Positions 32,599-43,700 of a stretch of 64,000 nt of DNA are shown piece by piece. The position numbers and the translations under genes are program-made. This DNA is from Akkermansiaceae bacterium (GTDB lineage: Bacteria; Verrucomicrobiota; Verrucomicrobiia; Verrucomicrobiales; Akkermansiaceae): positions 1 to 64,000 of the forward strand of contig CAJIZY010000014.1 in the NCBI GenBank assembly GCA_905181965.1, written 5' to 3'. The stretch's first letter is position 1; the number at the start of each line of letters is the position of its first letter. The notes below the pieces were generated by a model. The model was not told where the DNA came from, did no database searches, and saw only the letters and a program-made list of their open reading frames with translations.

Positions 32599-34806
32599 AT
32601 GTTTATACGCTCTAAGACTTTGGGCTTTTTATGTATCACCATATCGTTGATTCACACAGCTTTTGGTCAACTTGACTTTGATAATGATGGTCTAAGCGAT
32701 CTTTGGACTGAAGTCTATAAAGCACATAATTTATCAGCGGAAGCTGATACTGACGGAGATGGTTATAGTAACCGATTTGAAAGTGAAATCGGTTCTGACC
32801 CTTTCGATCCTAAATCTTATTTTGGGCTGAATAGTTATCGGTTTGAATCAAATAACACTCTTTTGATTCTCGATTTTCAGGTGGTCAAAGGAGTGAGGTA
32901 TTTAATTGAATCAGCTAGGGAATTGGGGCCACAAGCTATTTGGAGACCTGAGACAGTGATTAATTCTAACGGGAATGGCCCTCTTGTTCTTGAGCAGTTT
33001 ATTGATAGGAGCACTGACTCAACTCGATTTTTCCGGGTGAGGCAGGTGATTGACGAAGATCGAGATGGTTTGACCTCATGGGAAGAATGGCAACTCGGAT
33101 TAGATGATCGAGATCCTCTGAGTAACGGAGGGGAAAGCTCTGATTTTCATTGGGCTGTTGATCGTCATTTGGTTGGGCTGGATCTCGAATTGCGTGATTC
33201 TGTTGTACCCATCGTATTTGGGCTTAATCTCGAGGTGCGCAAGCCCGTCGTTTTTAAAGGAATTGCTCGCACCCCGGAGGAGGTTTCTAGATTTCTAAAT
33301 CAGGCGACCTTTGGCCCGACATTTGATATGATTCAGGATTTACATAATTCTGGTGAATCATTTGCTGCCTGGATTGATTCTCAAATTGCGATGTCCCCAA
33401 CTTTGATTACCGAGTCAATGGAAAGGGAAATAATGGGTGGAGCTATTAGAAATCATCAATTGTTTCACCGGGGGTGGTGGCGGGCAACGGCAAAGGGGGC
33501 CGATCAACTTCGTCAAAGGATGGCTTTTGCGCTCAGTCAGATATTGGTTGTTTCAGGACAAGGTTCGGATGTCGTGAGAGGAAGCCCCGAAGCGGCAAGT
33601 GCCTATTATGAGATCCTGCAAAATCAAGCGTTTGGAAATTACGCAGATTTATTGGAAGCGATAACCTATAACCTCGGGATGGGAAGCTATCTGGGGCATC
33701 TAAGAAATCAGAACGAAGATCCCGAATTGAGAATTTTTCCGGATGAAAATTACGCGCGGGAGTTGATGCAACTTTTTTCTATTGGCTTGTGGGAATTAAA
33801 TGAGGATGGGTCGAGGAGGTTTGACCATATTGGGAAAGCGATTCCAACTTATACGAACTTCCATATCACAGAGTTAGCCAAGGTGATGACTGGATTTAAC
33901 TGGGGCGGGACCAATAGTTTTTACGAATATAAGAATCGACCTGATCTCCCGATGACAATCTGGAAAACCCATCATGAGAGGGGAGAAAAATTTCTTGTTA
34001 ATGGAGGATATCTTCCTGCCAATATGAACCCTGCGAAAGATGTCAGAATTGCTATTGAGAATTTGGTAAATCACCCCAGCGCGGGCCCCTTTATCGGGCG
34101 ATTACTCATCCAAAGATTTACAACGAGTAATCCTTCGCCTGCCTATATTCGAAGGGTTTCTCGTGCATTTTCGGATAACGGAAAGGGGATAAGGGGTGAT
34201 TTAGGAGCAGTCATCAGATCAATCTTATTGGATCCCGAAGCTCGTAGTCAGTCTATTAGTCGTGGGGAAAGACACGGAAAAATGAGAGAGCCCTATCTTA
34301 CTTATGCTCATTTGTCTCGGGCATTTTCGTCAAAAAATGAAGATGATGTTTTCTACATTCTTACCGATGACCACCTAGATTATTTTGGGCAGAGACCATT
34401 AATGTCACCCACCGTCTTTAATTTTTATTCGCCAAATTATCAGCCAGCAGATGAAGCGGGCGAGGTGGATTTTTTTGCGCCCGAGTTTGAGATTTTGACG
34501 CCCCTGCGCTCGGTGCTTTGGCCGAACTTACTTAGGAAAAATATTGAATTAGGTTTTGCGTACTCTCCAGACTTCACTCACCTGACAAGGGACCATGATT
34601 TCACAATCGAACGTGCGCTGATTAACCATCCCGAAAACTTAGTGGATCGCCTTGATCTAATTTTCACTTATGGAACTTTGAAGCAAGAGACGAGACAGAT
34701 CATTTTGAACATGATGAATGATGTCGGATTGGACAGTGATGAAAAAAAGCTATGGACAGCGATTTATGCGGTCATGACTTCTCCCGAGTATGTGATTTTA
34801 AGATGA
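32599..34806 (+). CDS. DUF1800-domain secreted protein with calcium-binding-type repeats
   Basis: The start at ATG 32599 is chosen since it begins a signal peptide (FLCITISLIHTAFG) and upstream in-frame starts overlap the terminator. The 735-residue protein opens with Asp-rich repeats FDNDGLSDLW and DTDGDGYSN (thrombospondin type-3/dockerin-like calcium loops) and a second EDRDGLTSWEEW. The DUF1800 domain (from about residue 230) includes SRFLNQATFGPTFDMI and ENYARELMQLFSIGLWEL. DUF1800 proteins nearly always pair with a DUF1501 protein in planctomycetes and verrucomicrobia, as here by 4-base overlap. The biochemical function is unknown; an exported surface location is inferred. Confidence 0.85.
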   Translation: MFIRSKTLGFLCITISLIHTAFGQLDFDNDGLSDLWTEVYKAHNLSAEADTDGDGYSNRFESEIGSDPFDPKSYFGLNSYRFESNNTLLILDFQVVKGVRYLIESARELGPQAIWRPETVINSNGNGPLVLEQFIDRSTDSTRFFRVRQVIDEDRDGLTSWEEWQLGLDDRDPLSNGGESSDFHWAVDRHLVGLDLELRDSVVPIVFGLNLEVRKPVVFKGIARTPEEVSRFLNQATFGPTFDMIQDLHNSGESFAAWIDSQIAMSPTLITESMEREIMGGAIRNHQLFHRGWWRATAKGADQLRQRMAFALSQILVVSGQGSDVVRGSPEAASAYYEILQNQAFGNYADLLEAITYNLGMGSYLGHLRNQNEDPELRIFPDENYARELMQLFSIGLWELNEDGSRRFDHIGKAIPTYTNFHITELAKVMTGFNWGGTNSFYEYKNRPDLPMTIWKTHHERGEKFLVNGGYLPANMNPAKDVRIAIENLVNHPSAGPFIGRLLIQRFTTSNPSPAYIRRVSRAFSDNGKGIRGDLGAVIRSILLDPEARSQSISRGERHGKMREPYLTYAHLSRAFSSKNEDDVFYILTDDHLDYFGQRPLMSPTVFNFYSPNYQPADEAGEVDFFAPEFEILTPLRSVLWPNLLRKNIELGFAYSPDFTHLTRDHDFTIERALINHPENLVDRLDLIFTYGTLKQETRQIILNMMNDVGLDSDEKKLWTAIYAVMTSPEYVILR

Positions 34807-36221
34807 TGAAGAAAGAAAACCATCGTGGGAATAGTGGATACACAAGGCGTGATTTTCTTGGTGAGGCTAGCTGTGCTGCCCTTTCTGGTAGTGCTGCTTT
34901 TAGCAGTATTCTGAACCTTAGCCTTTTGGGTGACCTGGCCGCGGATGAACTACCAGTAGGAGACGACTACCGAGCGCTGGTCTGCGTCTTTCTCTCTGGC
35001 GGGCATGATTCCTTTAATATGTTGGTGCCTAGAGGTGCGGATAAATATCAGGAATATGCCGAAATTCGTCGAAATCTTTCCCTCTCGCGTGATGATCTAC
35101 TGCCACTCTCTGATTCAGAGGAAACCGAGCAACAACTTGGTCTGCACAACGAGCTTCACAAGACTCGTGATGCTTTTGACAGTGGAGATCTGGCCTTTGT
35201 GGCAAATGTAGGGACTCTTCAGCAACCTGTAACAAAGGATAATTATAATCTATCGCCCCAATTTTTGCCAGATGGTTTGTTTTCTCATGCGGACCAACAA
35301 AAGCAGTGGCATACTTCTCTGCCAGATCGTTCATCGACGAGTGGCTGGCTCGGAAGACTTTCTGCGACACTGCAAGATCTGAATCAACCTGAAAGCTTTG
35401 CATCTGCGATCTCAGTTGCTGGTGTTAATCTCATTCAAACATCTCCGGGAGTCTTGCCTTACGTGATTGGAAATGAGGGGAGTAAGGGATTGGTTGATTG
35501 GAACAACCCAAATTGGGCGATTGGAAGGTCAGTAGTGAGTAGCCAGCTTGATTTGGAATATGAAAATCTTCTACAGCAGATCTTTTTGAGCCGGAAGAAA
35601 GATGCTTTAGAAAGAAATAAGGTGTTTTCTGAGGCAGTAGAAACTGTCGATCTAGAGGGTGTTCAAATTGGCGGAGGTTCCTTGGGGGATCAGCTTAAGA
35701 TGGTTTTAAAAACTATTCGGGTAAGAGCGGCATTGGGTGTACGCCGCCAAACATTTTTTGTGGAATTAGGGGGGTGGGATTTGCACTCACTGTTAATCAA
35801 ACCTCATCGTCTGCTTTTAAGGCAGCTTGATGATGCTCTCGGTGATTTTCAAAAAGCTTTGAATACTGATGGGTTGGCAGATCAAGTGACAACATTTACG
35901 GCATCCGACTTTGGGCGGTCCTTGACCTCTAATGGTCAAGGAAGTGACCATGGTTGGGGAGGTCACCAGATAGTTGTGGGGGGCGCTGTTGATGGGGGCC
36001 GGATTTATGGAGAATATCCTGAGCTTTATGAGGATAATCCTCTCGACGTTGGAAGAGGGAGAATTATCCCAACAACTTCCGTTGATGAGTATTTCGCGGA
36101 GCTAGCTTGTTGGTTTGGGGTGTCACGGCAACAGTTGCCGATCGTGATTCCTAATCTGAACCGTTTTTACGATCTGACTCGGGTGGAGCAGCCACTTGGG
36201 TTTATGAATCTTGGCGAGTAA
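34803..36221 (+). CDS. DUF1501-domain protein with Tat signal
   Basis: The 472-residue protein from ATG 34803 overlaps the DUF1800 stop (ATGATGA). It has a twin-arginine signal TRRDFLGEASCAALSGSAAF, followed by the domain start YRALVCVFLSGGHDSFNMLVP and the late motifs TASDFGRSLTSNGQGSDHGWGG and GGAVDGGRIYG. DUF1501 is structurally related to the alkaline phosphatase/sulfatase superfamily, so a metal-dependent hydrolase role is plausible but unproven. The Tat signal implies folding before export. It pairs with the upstream DUF1800 gene and a small exported protein downstream. Confidence 0.88.
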   Translation: MMKKENHRGNSGYTRRDFLGEASCAALSGSAAFSSILNLSLLGDLAADELPVGDDYRALVCVFLSGGHDSFNMLVPRGADKYQEYAEIRRNLSLSRDDLLPLSDSEETEQQLGLHNELHKTRDAFDSGDLAFVANVGTLQQPVTKDNYNLSPQFLPDGLFSHADQQKQWHTSLPDRSSTSGWLGRLSATLQDLNQPESFASAISVAGVNLIQTSPGVLPYVIGNEGSKGLVDWNNPNWAIGRSVVSSQLDLEYENLLQQIFLSRKKDALERNKVFSEAVETVDLEGVQIGGGSLGDQLKMVLKTIRVRAALGVRRQTFFVELGGWDLHSLLIKPHRLLLRQLDDALGDFQKALNTDGLADQVTTFTASDFGRSLTSNGQGSDHGWGGHQIVVGGAVDGGRIYGEYPELYEDNPLDVGRGRIIPTTSVDEYFAELACWFGVSRQQLPIVIPNLNRFYDLTRVEQPLGFMNLGE

Positions 36222-36222
36222 C

Positions 36223-36756
36223 ATGAAAGCGACGCTTGTTTTTCTAGTGGCTTTTTTGATTGGCCTAATTTGCCTTTTTAAGGGCGATGAGTCTCCAAGC
36301 GCGCTAATTACAGAGCCGATTAAAGAGACGCCCCTAGATCAAAAAGGAAAGAGTCAGCTTATGGTCTTATCTGATGCACCTTTTGCAAAAAAATTTGGGC
36401 AAGGACAATTGTCTATTCACGAGGAATTAGATCTGATTCAGTTAGCGTTTCGGGACTATCGTTCTTTTGTCAAAAAAGGATATCGTCGACCGATCGGAGA
36501 TAATCGTGATTTTGTCGAGGCGATGACGGGGAATAATTTTTACCGAATTGCTCCTATTCCACCGCGACACCCAAGGATTAATCGCCGTGGTGAGCTCACT
36601 GACCGGTCGGGGAATCCTTATGCGATTCATCCTTTGTCAGAGGATGCCATTGAAATCCGCGCCGCCGGAAAAGACGGAGTCCTCTGGACTGAAGACGACG
36701 TTGTCAATCTTACGCTCGCAGGAAGAGAGCTGAAGAAGAGAGTAAATAAACGTTAA
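36223..36756 (+). CDS. Small exported protein with GspG-like C-terminal segment
   Basis: The start at ATG 36223 gives 177 residues with a signal or membrane segment MKATLVFLVAFLIGLICLF. The C-terminal part, DRSGNPYAIHPLSEDAIEIRAAGKDGVLWTEDDV when read in pieces, resembles the end of type II secretion major pseudopilin GspG (DxxGNPY ... G.DG..gT.DDi), which binds calcium. It lacks a clear prepilin cleavage site at the N-terminus, so it is not assigned as a pseudopilin. It follows the DUF1501 gene with almost no gap and ends 7 bases before the opposing ThuA gene. Confidence 0.65.
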   Translation: MKATLVFLVAFLIGLICLFKGDESPSALITEPIKETPLDQKGKSQLMVLSDAPFAKKFGQGQLSIHEELDLIQLAFRDYRSFVKKGYRRPIGDNRDFVEAMTGNNFYRIAPIPPRHPRINRRGELTDRSGNPYAIHPLSEDAIEIRAAGKDGVLWTEDDVVNLTLAGRELKKRVNKR

Positions 36757-36763
36757 TTGATTA

Positions 36764-39259
36764 CTAGAATGCGAGGCGGTAAAAACGAGGGCCGCCCTCG
36801 TCTGGAATGGGCGCGACCATTCTGCGGTAGTTTTCTGGGAGATTCGTCTGATCAGGAGCTGGCAGTATTTCCAGCGAAATTGTTGTCCAGATTTCCAGAG
36901 TTTCACTTGTTTCAATTCTATATTCGAGGCCAGGGCCGGCTGCAATGGGTTCCCAAAAAGTTAGGTAAAGTTGGCCTGTTACATCATGAGTTATCTTAGG
37001 ATATCCCGGAGGGATGGAAGCGTTCGGTTCGAGGATGGAATTACCGAAAGCGCTCTCAAGGGTATCTGAGAATCCATCTTGGTCGAGGTCGTCGATATCA
37101 GGGATGCCGATGATTAAGCTTGCGCCTGCTGAGGAGGAGACTTTGAGTCGGAGGTCATTATTTTTAAGGCCGCTTCCTTGAGCCCCTGATGGACGAAAAT
37201 GTATTTCGGAAACAATGAAGCTCTCCTCTGAGCGATTAATTTTATGGCCTTCGATAACGAGTGGTCGGATTGTTCCCGAACCAATCTGAAGAAGTGCTGA
37301 GATTTCATCTTCACTATCAGTTGCTCGAAGTGTCGCAAGCAGCACTGCTTGATTACCTTCGCTTATCAAAGATTCGGCATGTAGGTTCGTGATTGAATAG
37401 TCTTGTTCATGAGTCACTAAGGTGTGGTTTTCCCGGGCCAGAACTTTCGGAGGTCGCCCCGCTTTTGCTGAGATTAGTGCGAGATCATTTCCAAGAGATC
37501 CCAGCACTAAAACCCCCTTCTTTTGGGGAATTGGTGGTAGCAAATCCAGAGTTAGTAATAAATTACGTCCCTCGATGAGATCGCCTTCCTGGATGATTAG
37601 ATCAAGTTTTCCAGCTTTAGAAATTTTAGCTACGAATTGATCATTGGTTTGGTTAACGGATCCTCCCGATAAACGTCCGCTGAAAATCAAATCGTCCTGC
37701 TTCAGAGAAATGGGGGCAATAAATTCTGAAATCGTGGAATCTTGAGGCAGACCATTGTAATGCTGAAAAGCGGAGACATGAGGGTGGAAATCCCCAGCAT
37801 TTCTGGTTAAAATAACACTTTGGGGATCTCCTTGATTCGATTGGATTTGGGCCATAATTGCCATGCTGCGGTCAGCAGAAAAAACCATTGAGCTATCGGG
37901 AATGGAACTTACGATCGGGAAATCATTGGAATTTAAAAAATCCCCTTCTATCAAAATGGGGCTGGTAGATTCCCCATTATGAAGGGCGACGATCCGTTTT
38001 TGATTACCTCCCGCTGAATCTTCGATAGAAGCCGCAAAAATGACAGCCTGGTCAAAATCTGTCACGAAAGAGAATGTCTGGTCAGGTGAAAAGGTAAAAC
38101 CGGCTTCAATGGGGTCGGCTGGGCCATTTTCTATCGCGATGATTGTGGGATATTGGGGGTGGCCAACTAAGAGGGAGGAAAGTTCTTGGCCTGCCAAGAG
38201 AACCTTTGGAGTTAAGACCACTCTCTGATCATTAAGGATCGCATGAGTGGAGTCTGATGAGATGAGATATGCTAATTTTTCATTACTACCCGGGACCTGC
38301 AAGCCCGACATCGCAGTTTGAAGCCCTCCGCTATGTAAAGCAAATCGAGCCCCATCATTGGTTTGAACTAGTGCTAGGTATTGCATATCTCCCGATGCGG
38401 AAATGATCGGTGGGAATAAATCGAGGTAGTTTTGCTGGGGTGTTTTCGAAGCCCATAACGTACCACGGATCATAAGTTCTCGGAAATCTGGTTGGGACCA
38501 AGTTCGAGCATCATGGCCGTTAGCATGATAGAAAACTCGACCATTCTGCTCATTTCTCACCCAAGTATAAGGCTCGTCCCACCCGGCATGGTCCTCTCGA
38601 TAACTTAAAAGTGTGATATCAGGATTTAGGCTTTGATGGAGGTAGGGCTCATCAAAACTTGAGTAGGGAGACAGGCCTTGGAGGATTGGATGATTGAGAT
38701 CTACCGAATATGTTTCATCGTCTTCAAAAGGGAAATTTGGATGGATAGCAAGATTATTAGGCAATTCTCCCGGGGCTTGTATAAGCCTAGCTGTGAATTG
38801 GGCGATAGAATGGTGCCCTCGAAACGCTCCCCCAAGAATTCTAGCTAGAGTTGCATTACTTCGTGCGACATAGGCAATAACGTGCATACCAACCATCCCA
38901 CCTCCGCTTTGAATATAGCTTTCTAGGGCGGAGGTTTGCGCTGGCGAAAAGGCATCGTGATTACCATAGAAAAAAGAGCCGTGGTATTGATTGAGATTAC
39001 TGAGATTTAGATCGTTACGATTAGTGGAGGTCGTGAATTGAATTCCACGTTCCCCAAATTCTTGACGCACCGAAGACAGAAAAGAGGCAGGGCGGTGGTG
39101 AGAGTTATTTTGTTGGGAGAAGTAAAAAACTTTCTTTGTGGAAGGAGAGAGATCGCCTGATGCGACGTGCACCTCAACCTCTGCCTTGAGCCCACCGGCT
39201 ACCAAGATTCCTAAGCTTAGGAAAACCTGCATTGCCAAAGATTTGTTTTTCGTTCTCAT
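36764..39259 (-). CDS. Secreted ThuA-like protein with long beta-rich C-terminus
   Basis: From ATG at 39259 (a TTG at 39277 is alternative) the protein has 831 residues with a signal peptide (MQVFLSLGILVAGGLKA). The N-terminal 40-270 region is ThuA-like, a class-I glutamine-amidotransferase-related fold: NQYHGSFFYGNHDAFS, GGGMVGMHVIAYVA, GGAFRGHHS and HPILQGLSPYSSFDEPY. It continues with repeated beta-strand segments, a type-3-repeat-like loop DIDDLDQDGFSDTL near the end, and a C-terminal region like those of neighbouring surface proteins. It is the last gene of a minus-strand run (CotH, sulfatase, ThuA) with short gaps. ThuA-type proteins are linked to sugar metabolism, but the function here is unknown. 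Confidence 0.75.
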   Translation of the reverse strand: MRTKNKSLAMQVFLSLGILVAGGLKAEVEVHVASGDLSPSTKKVFYFSQQNNSHHRPASFLSSVRQEFGERGIQFTTSTNRNDLNLSNLNQYHGSFFYGNHDAFSPAQTSALESYIQSGGGMVGMHVIAYVARSNATLARILGGAFRGHHSIAQFTARLIQAPGELPNNLAIHPNFPFEDDETYSVDLNHPILQGLSPYSSFDEPYLHQSLNPDITLLSYREDHAGWDEPYTWVRNEQNGRVFYHANGHDARTWSQPDFRELMIRGTLWASKTPQQNYLDLFPPIISASGDMQYLALVQTNDGARFALHSGGLQTAMSGLQVPGSNEKLAYLISSDSTHAILNDQRVVLTPKVLLAGQELSSLLVGHPQYPTIIAIENGPADPIEAGFTFSPDQTFSFVTDFDQAVIFAASIEDSAGGNQKRIVALHNGESTSPILIEGDFLNSNDFPIVSSIPDSSMVFSADRSMAIMAQIQSNQGDPQSVILTRNAGDFHPHVSAFQHYNGLPQDSTISEFIAPISLKQDDLIFSGRLSGGSVNQTNDQFVAKISKAGKLDLIIQEGDLIEGRNLLLTLDLLPPIPQKKGVLVLGSLGNDLALISAKAGRPPKVLARENHTLVTHEQDYSITNLHAESLISEGNQAVLLATLRATDSEDEISALLQIGSGTIRPLVIEGHKINRSEESFIVSEIHFRPSGAQGSGLKNNDLRLKVSSSAGASLIIGIPDIDDLDQDGFSDTLESAFGNSILEPNASIPPGYPKITHDVTGQLYLTFWEPIAAGPGLEYRIETSETLEIWTTISLEILPAPDQTNLPENYRRMVAPIPDEGGPRFYRLAF

Positions 39260-39322
39260 AGCCTTAAAAAGTCTCAAGTCACCCTTGCAAAGGAAAGGAG
39301 CGATAAGAGGGAGAATAATCGA

Positions 39323-40777
39323 TTAGAGTCGTGGTGGATTCACTGGAGTTGTTGGGGTTTTCCCGCTGGATTTAAGACGTAGGTTCTTCCGGAGCAATCC
39401 TATTTGCCTTCTAATCTCAGGGCTGGGGTCTCTAGCCAAGTTATTAAATTCGTTGGGGTCTTCGGTATGATCATAGAGCTCAATTCCTGCTTTCCCTTCT
39501 GACCATTCGGTATAGCGCCATCTGGCTGTTCGGATACTGCAGCCCATCGTCATTTTCTTGAGGCGGCTGTCGGCAGGCCTTAGAATTTGGGTGATAGCTT
39601 TTCCTTTCCATTCTGCCAAAGGGTTTTCGAGTAAGGGGGCAAGGCTGCGACCGGCCAGCTTTTGTGTTTGTGGGTGAGGCAGGTTAGCGAGATCAATTAG
39701 AGTTGGGTATATATCGACAAATTCTACGATTCGGGTGGAGCTTTTCCCATTTCCTCGGGCCCGCGGATCGAGAAAAATAAGGGGTGCGCGGGCCCCCTCT
39801 TCAAATAGGGTGCGCTTTTGCCAGATTCCTTGATGTTCTCCAAGATGGTAACCGTGATCGCTCCAAAAAACGATAATAGTGTTTTCAGCTAAGCCGAGTT
39901 CGCCGAGCGATTTTAAAATGCGCCCGACTTGAGCGTCGACGAATGAGACGCAAGCATAGTAGGCTTGCAGTGCTTTTAGGCAGGTCTGCTCTTCGAGGTT
40001 ATAATTAGGAATGGGGTTGTTGTGTGCAAAAGCAGCAGCTGGAATATCTTCCCGATCATTTGCTGGAGCAAAGGGTAGCCGCAACTTTTCGATCGGATAG
40101 AGGTCGAAGTATTTTTTGGGAGCGACGTAAGGGGTGTGTGGTCGAAAAAACCCTACCGCGATGAAGAATGATTCATCTTTATGCTCCTTTATCAATTTGA
40201 TGGCCTCGTTTGCAATCATACCGTCAGTTTGCTCTTCATCGGTTCCGTCAGCAGCAAGCCAACTGAGGGCCCCGGAGATTTTGCGGTGGGGTTCGGCATT
40301 AAATATCAACTCTTCGTCGGTTTTATCTCTGCCCCTCGGGTTAATTGTTTTTTGCCATGAAGGAGCATCGTCGAAGCCATTTGTTCCGATGCTCGCAGGG
40401 ACATTATAGTGGTAGATTTTACCGATTCGCGAGGTGACGTATCCGTTGTTGAGAAAGTGTTGCGAAAGAGTGGTGACTTCCGGAACTTCGTCGCGGAAGT
40501 GACGATCGAGATCATAGACTTTAATTTGATCGGGACGCAGCCCAGTCATCAATGAAGCTCGGCTAGGGTTACATAAGGGAATTTGATTGTATGCTCGATC
40601 AAATCGCACTCCCCGCATTGCAAGGCGATCAATGTGGGGTGTTTTGGCGACGATATCACCATAGCAACCGAGGGAGGTGGCAAGGTCGTCGACCGCTATG
40701 AAAAGGACATTTGGCTTTTTAACCTTGCTGTGAAGAAGGGCAAAACAAGGAATGAGCGTTAGAAAAATACGAAACAT
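39323..40777 (-). CDS. Iduronate-2-sulfatase-like sulfatase, exported
   Basis: This 484-residue sulfatase has a signal peptide ([13 protein letters not shown]), Asp30-Asp31 metal ligands in VDDLAT, and the maturation motif Cys69-Asn-Pro-Ser-Arg73 followed by LMTG, where the cysteine becomes formylglycine. The segments LPEVTTL-like [21 protein letters not shown] and [19 protein letters not shown] match the iduronate-2-sulfatase group, which acts on 2-O-sulfated sugars. The natural substrate is probably an algal or self-made sulfated glycan. It lies between a CotH and a ThuA gene, 10 bp from the former. Confidence 0.92.
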   Translation of the reverse strand: MFRIFLTLIPCFALLHSKVKKPNVLFIAVDDLATSLGCYGDIVAKTPHIDRLAMRGVRFDRAYNQIPLCNPSRASLMTGLRPDQIKVYDLDRHFRDEVPEVTTLSQHFLNNGYVTSRIGKIYHYNVPASIGTNGFDDAPSWQKTINPRGRDKTDEELIFNAEPHRKISGALSWLAADGTDEEQTDGMIANEAIKLIKEHKDESFFIAVGFFRPHTPYVAPKKYFDLYPIEKLRLPFAPANDREDIPAAAFAHNNPIPNYNLEEQTCLKALQAYYACVSFVDAQVGRILKSLGELGLAENTIIVFWSDHGYHLGEHQGIWQKRTLFEEGARAPLIFLDPRARGNGKSSTRIVEFVDIYPTLIDLANLPHPQTQKLAGRSLAPLLENPLAEWKGKAITQILRPADSRLKKMTMGCSIRTARWRYTEWSEGKAGIELYDHTEDPNEFNNLARDPSPEIRRQIGLLRKNLRLKSSGKTPTTPVNPPRL

Positions 40778-40787
40778 TTATCGGTGA

Positions 40788-43700
40788 TTACGGATTTATC
40801 TCAACCGAAAGTCGAAAGTATTTGTCTCCGGATAAGGTGGGTGTCGCAGCACGAACGGTAATATAGGTGACCCCGTTAGCCTGAGGATCAGATGTCACGA
40901 CGCTAGTATCGTTCCTCCAGTTAATGAGATCGTCACTGGCCTCCGTGGTAATCGTTACGTCGCTGAGGTTTGAGCGAACTTGATAAGTGAAAGTCGCCAA
41001 GAGCTCGTCGTTGACTGTCGTGAAAGAGGCCTGTCTGACAACTGTATTTGTTAAATCAGCGCCTTGGGCGTAGAGAACCAAATTGGAATCTGAAGTTCCG
41101 TTGGCAATATCTCCCGGGCTTGATCCGGGTGTTGTTGGGCTACCGTAGGTTTGCTTCGCCCATTGGGTGTAAGAAAGCTTGGTTTCAAATCCTGGGGTCC
41201 CATTTGGCGTGTTTGAAGCTTGCCACCTCCCGGCTTCACCAAGCTGACTAGAGGGTGTCGTCGCACTTACGAGATACAAACTTGGGCCATTACCATCTGG
41301 CATGGTTGGCCACGGGTCCTTATCGTTGTATTGGAAGGAGAAGACGACGTTGTTTTCAGTGTCTCGCAGCTCGAGAGTTTCGCCTCCGTTCGAGAGGTTT
41401 GAATCACGATCAAATTCACCGAGTATAATAGCTTTATTTTCAGTTCCATATCTAGCGAGGAAGGCTTGGCGATGACTTACTATAATTCTTCGCGCGCTCG
41501 GAGCGATGGTGCTCCCCTGTGGAAAGGTAAAAGCTAAGCCTCGTGTAAATTGGTAATCGCTGAGGTCGATTTCATTTCCTGAAGTATTGTAAAGCTCAAG
41601 GAATTCATAATCGTCTTTATTGGCTGAGACTGCGAGTTCTCCAGCGGTTAAGGCATCTGCGGGATGATAATGAATCTCGGTAACGAGAAGGTTTTCGGCA
41701 CTCGCGGGATTAGCGATGGAAAAATAGGATTCTGTGAGAGCAGACCATTGCCCGGACTCAGTCAGGGTGCGAGCTTTGATGATCCTACTCGTATTGAGCT
41801 CAATGGGGCCTGAATACGAGAGCGCTGAAGGAGAGGTCTGTGACAGTGTAGAATTACTAGAGGTCAATGCCGCTTCGATGAGGAAGTCGCTGCTTCGAGG
41901 TGAGGTGTTTTGCCCGTGAATGGCCAAAATGTTTGTGCCTACTTGGAGTTGGGATATCTGAGGTGTAAGGTCAAAGTTTTCAAAAACAACGGCTTCATCG
42001 TCACTGGTTGGTGATGAAGCTGTCGAGTTCCAGGCTGATGTGCCATAGTTCGACCAAGAAACTAAGGTGCCATTGAGATAGGCTGCAAAGCCATCATCGT
42101 AACGCATCTGAAGAAGGAGTGAGCTCAGGGATTCAAGCGTCTTTAGATCTGGGACCTCAAACTGGTAGCGTAGATAAAGAGAGGGATTCGTGTCCCACAT
42201 CTCATCGACAGCAGTCGATATGAAGGGAAGGTAATTTCCTCTTGAACTTCGTTCATACCCAACACCGTTGGTTCCGGAGATCCAGCTGGTGAGGTTGGAA
42301 GGCGGGTTGACGGAACGCCACCTAAAGCCGATTTCGTTGTCGATAAGAGCGTCGGGAATGATAACGCGAACATTTGAGTTCTCTCCGATCAAGTTTGTCG
42401 TGGATGTGAATCCTGCAAGGCGTGGATCACTGCCATCAGTAGTGTAGTAGATAGTTGAATTATTTGTCCCGGTATTCATCGAGACTTCAATGGGTGTTGC
42501 CGAGTTTGCTCCGAAAGGTAGGACGAGTGGCGCTTCGGTGTCTGGATAAAGGCTCACTTGGCGGAATTGATCTAGGATTTCCGCAGTCCGATTGGGCAGG
42601 AATTGATCTCGAACCCAGTTCACTGCCGGTAACCATTCATCATTTCGAGTAAATGGGGAAAACCTGTCTTGCTCGAGCCATGCTTGGACACCCCAGCGGG
42701 CTGATTCGGCTACGACAGGACTTCGCACGGCGTCGGTGTAGTGGCTCCAGTTTTCTCTTAAAGGGCCGAGGGTCAGAGCCCCTCCGAAAAAGCAGTGCTT
42801 CCTGAGTCGATCTGCGAAGAATAATTGGAATTCGGGATATTTGCGCAAGGCATCATAAACAATTCCAGGTGATCGCGCATTTTTGATGCGGCTGAAATCG
42901 TTTTCAAATGTCTGTAAATCTGAAAAGGGAATGCCCATCGACATCTCAGCATCCCAGTTGTAGAAAAAAAACTTGGTTGTGCCATTGCGGCTCTTTCGCC
43001 CGACATACCAATTCTTGTCATCGGAGAAGGTTGAGATATCCCGACCGTTGAGAAAGAAGGGAGAGAGCCAATCTTCGTCACTCGCCCAGATTCGTTGGAT
43101 CATGGCATCGGCAAAATTCTCGAGATCCAGATATTCCTGAATTGCTGCGTAGTCGTTGCTAGAGTTGATTCCGCTTTCTGCGAGATCAATGAGAGCGTCC
43201 CACGCCGTCCGGCTGCCGGCTTCGACTTCCTGGCCGTGTTTGACGACATCCCAATCTTCTGGATCACCTCCGTGGTGGTCTGCGTTGTAGTGCTCATGGG
43301 GGAATTCTTGCAATTCGTAGAGTCCCCAGTATTGCCCGTTAAGAAAAACATTCACATGGCGTCCATATGGAGAGGGTTGGCCCATCTCTCTTTGCAGTTT
43401 GTGTAAAAATTGGTTACGGACAAAGCTGGCTTCCCGCCACCTGCTGTCGAAGGTCCAAGCATCGTGACCGCCCCCTCTGAGAAGGAGGGATTTGAAACTC
43501 TTTATGGGTGAGCTTGGAAAGACTTCATGTTCCAACCGGGAGTCGCCATAGTCGTCGCGAAAGTAAATCCTCAGCGGTTTTTTAGGATGCTGTCGCGAGT
43601 TGCCTCCGTGGATACGAAGGCCTGCGGGTTCATGGACCGAATCATCGGGATTTGCTGGATTAAAATATTCGAAGTGAATTTCGCGTTCACTCCCCCGGCC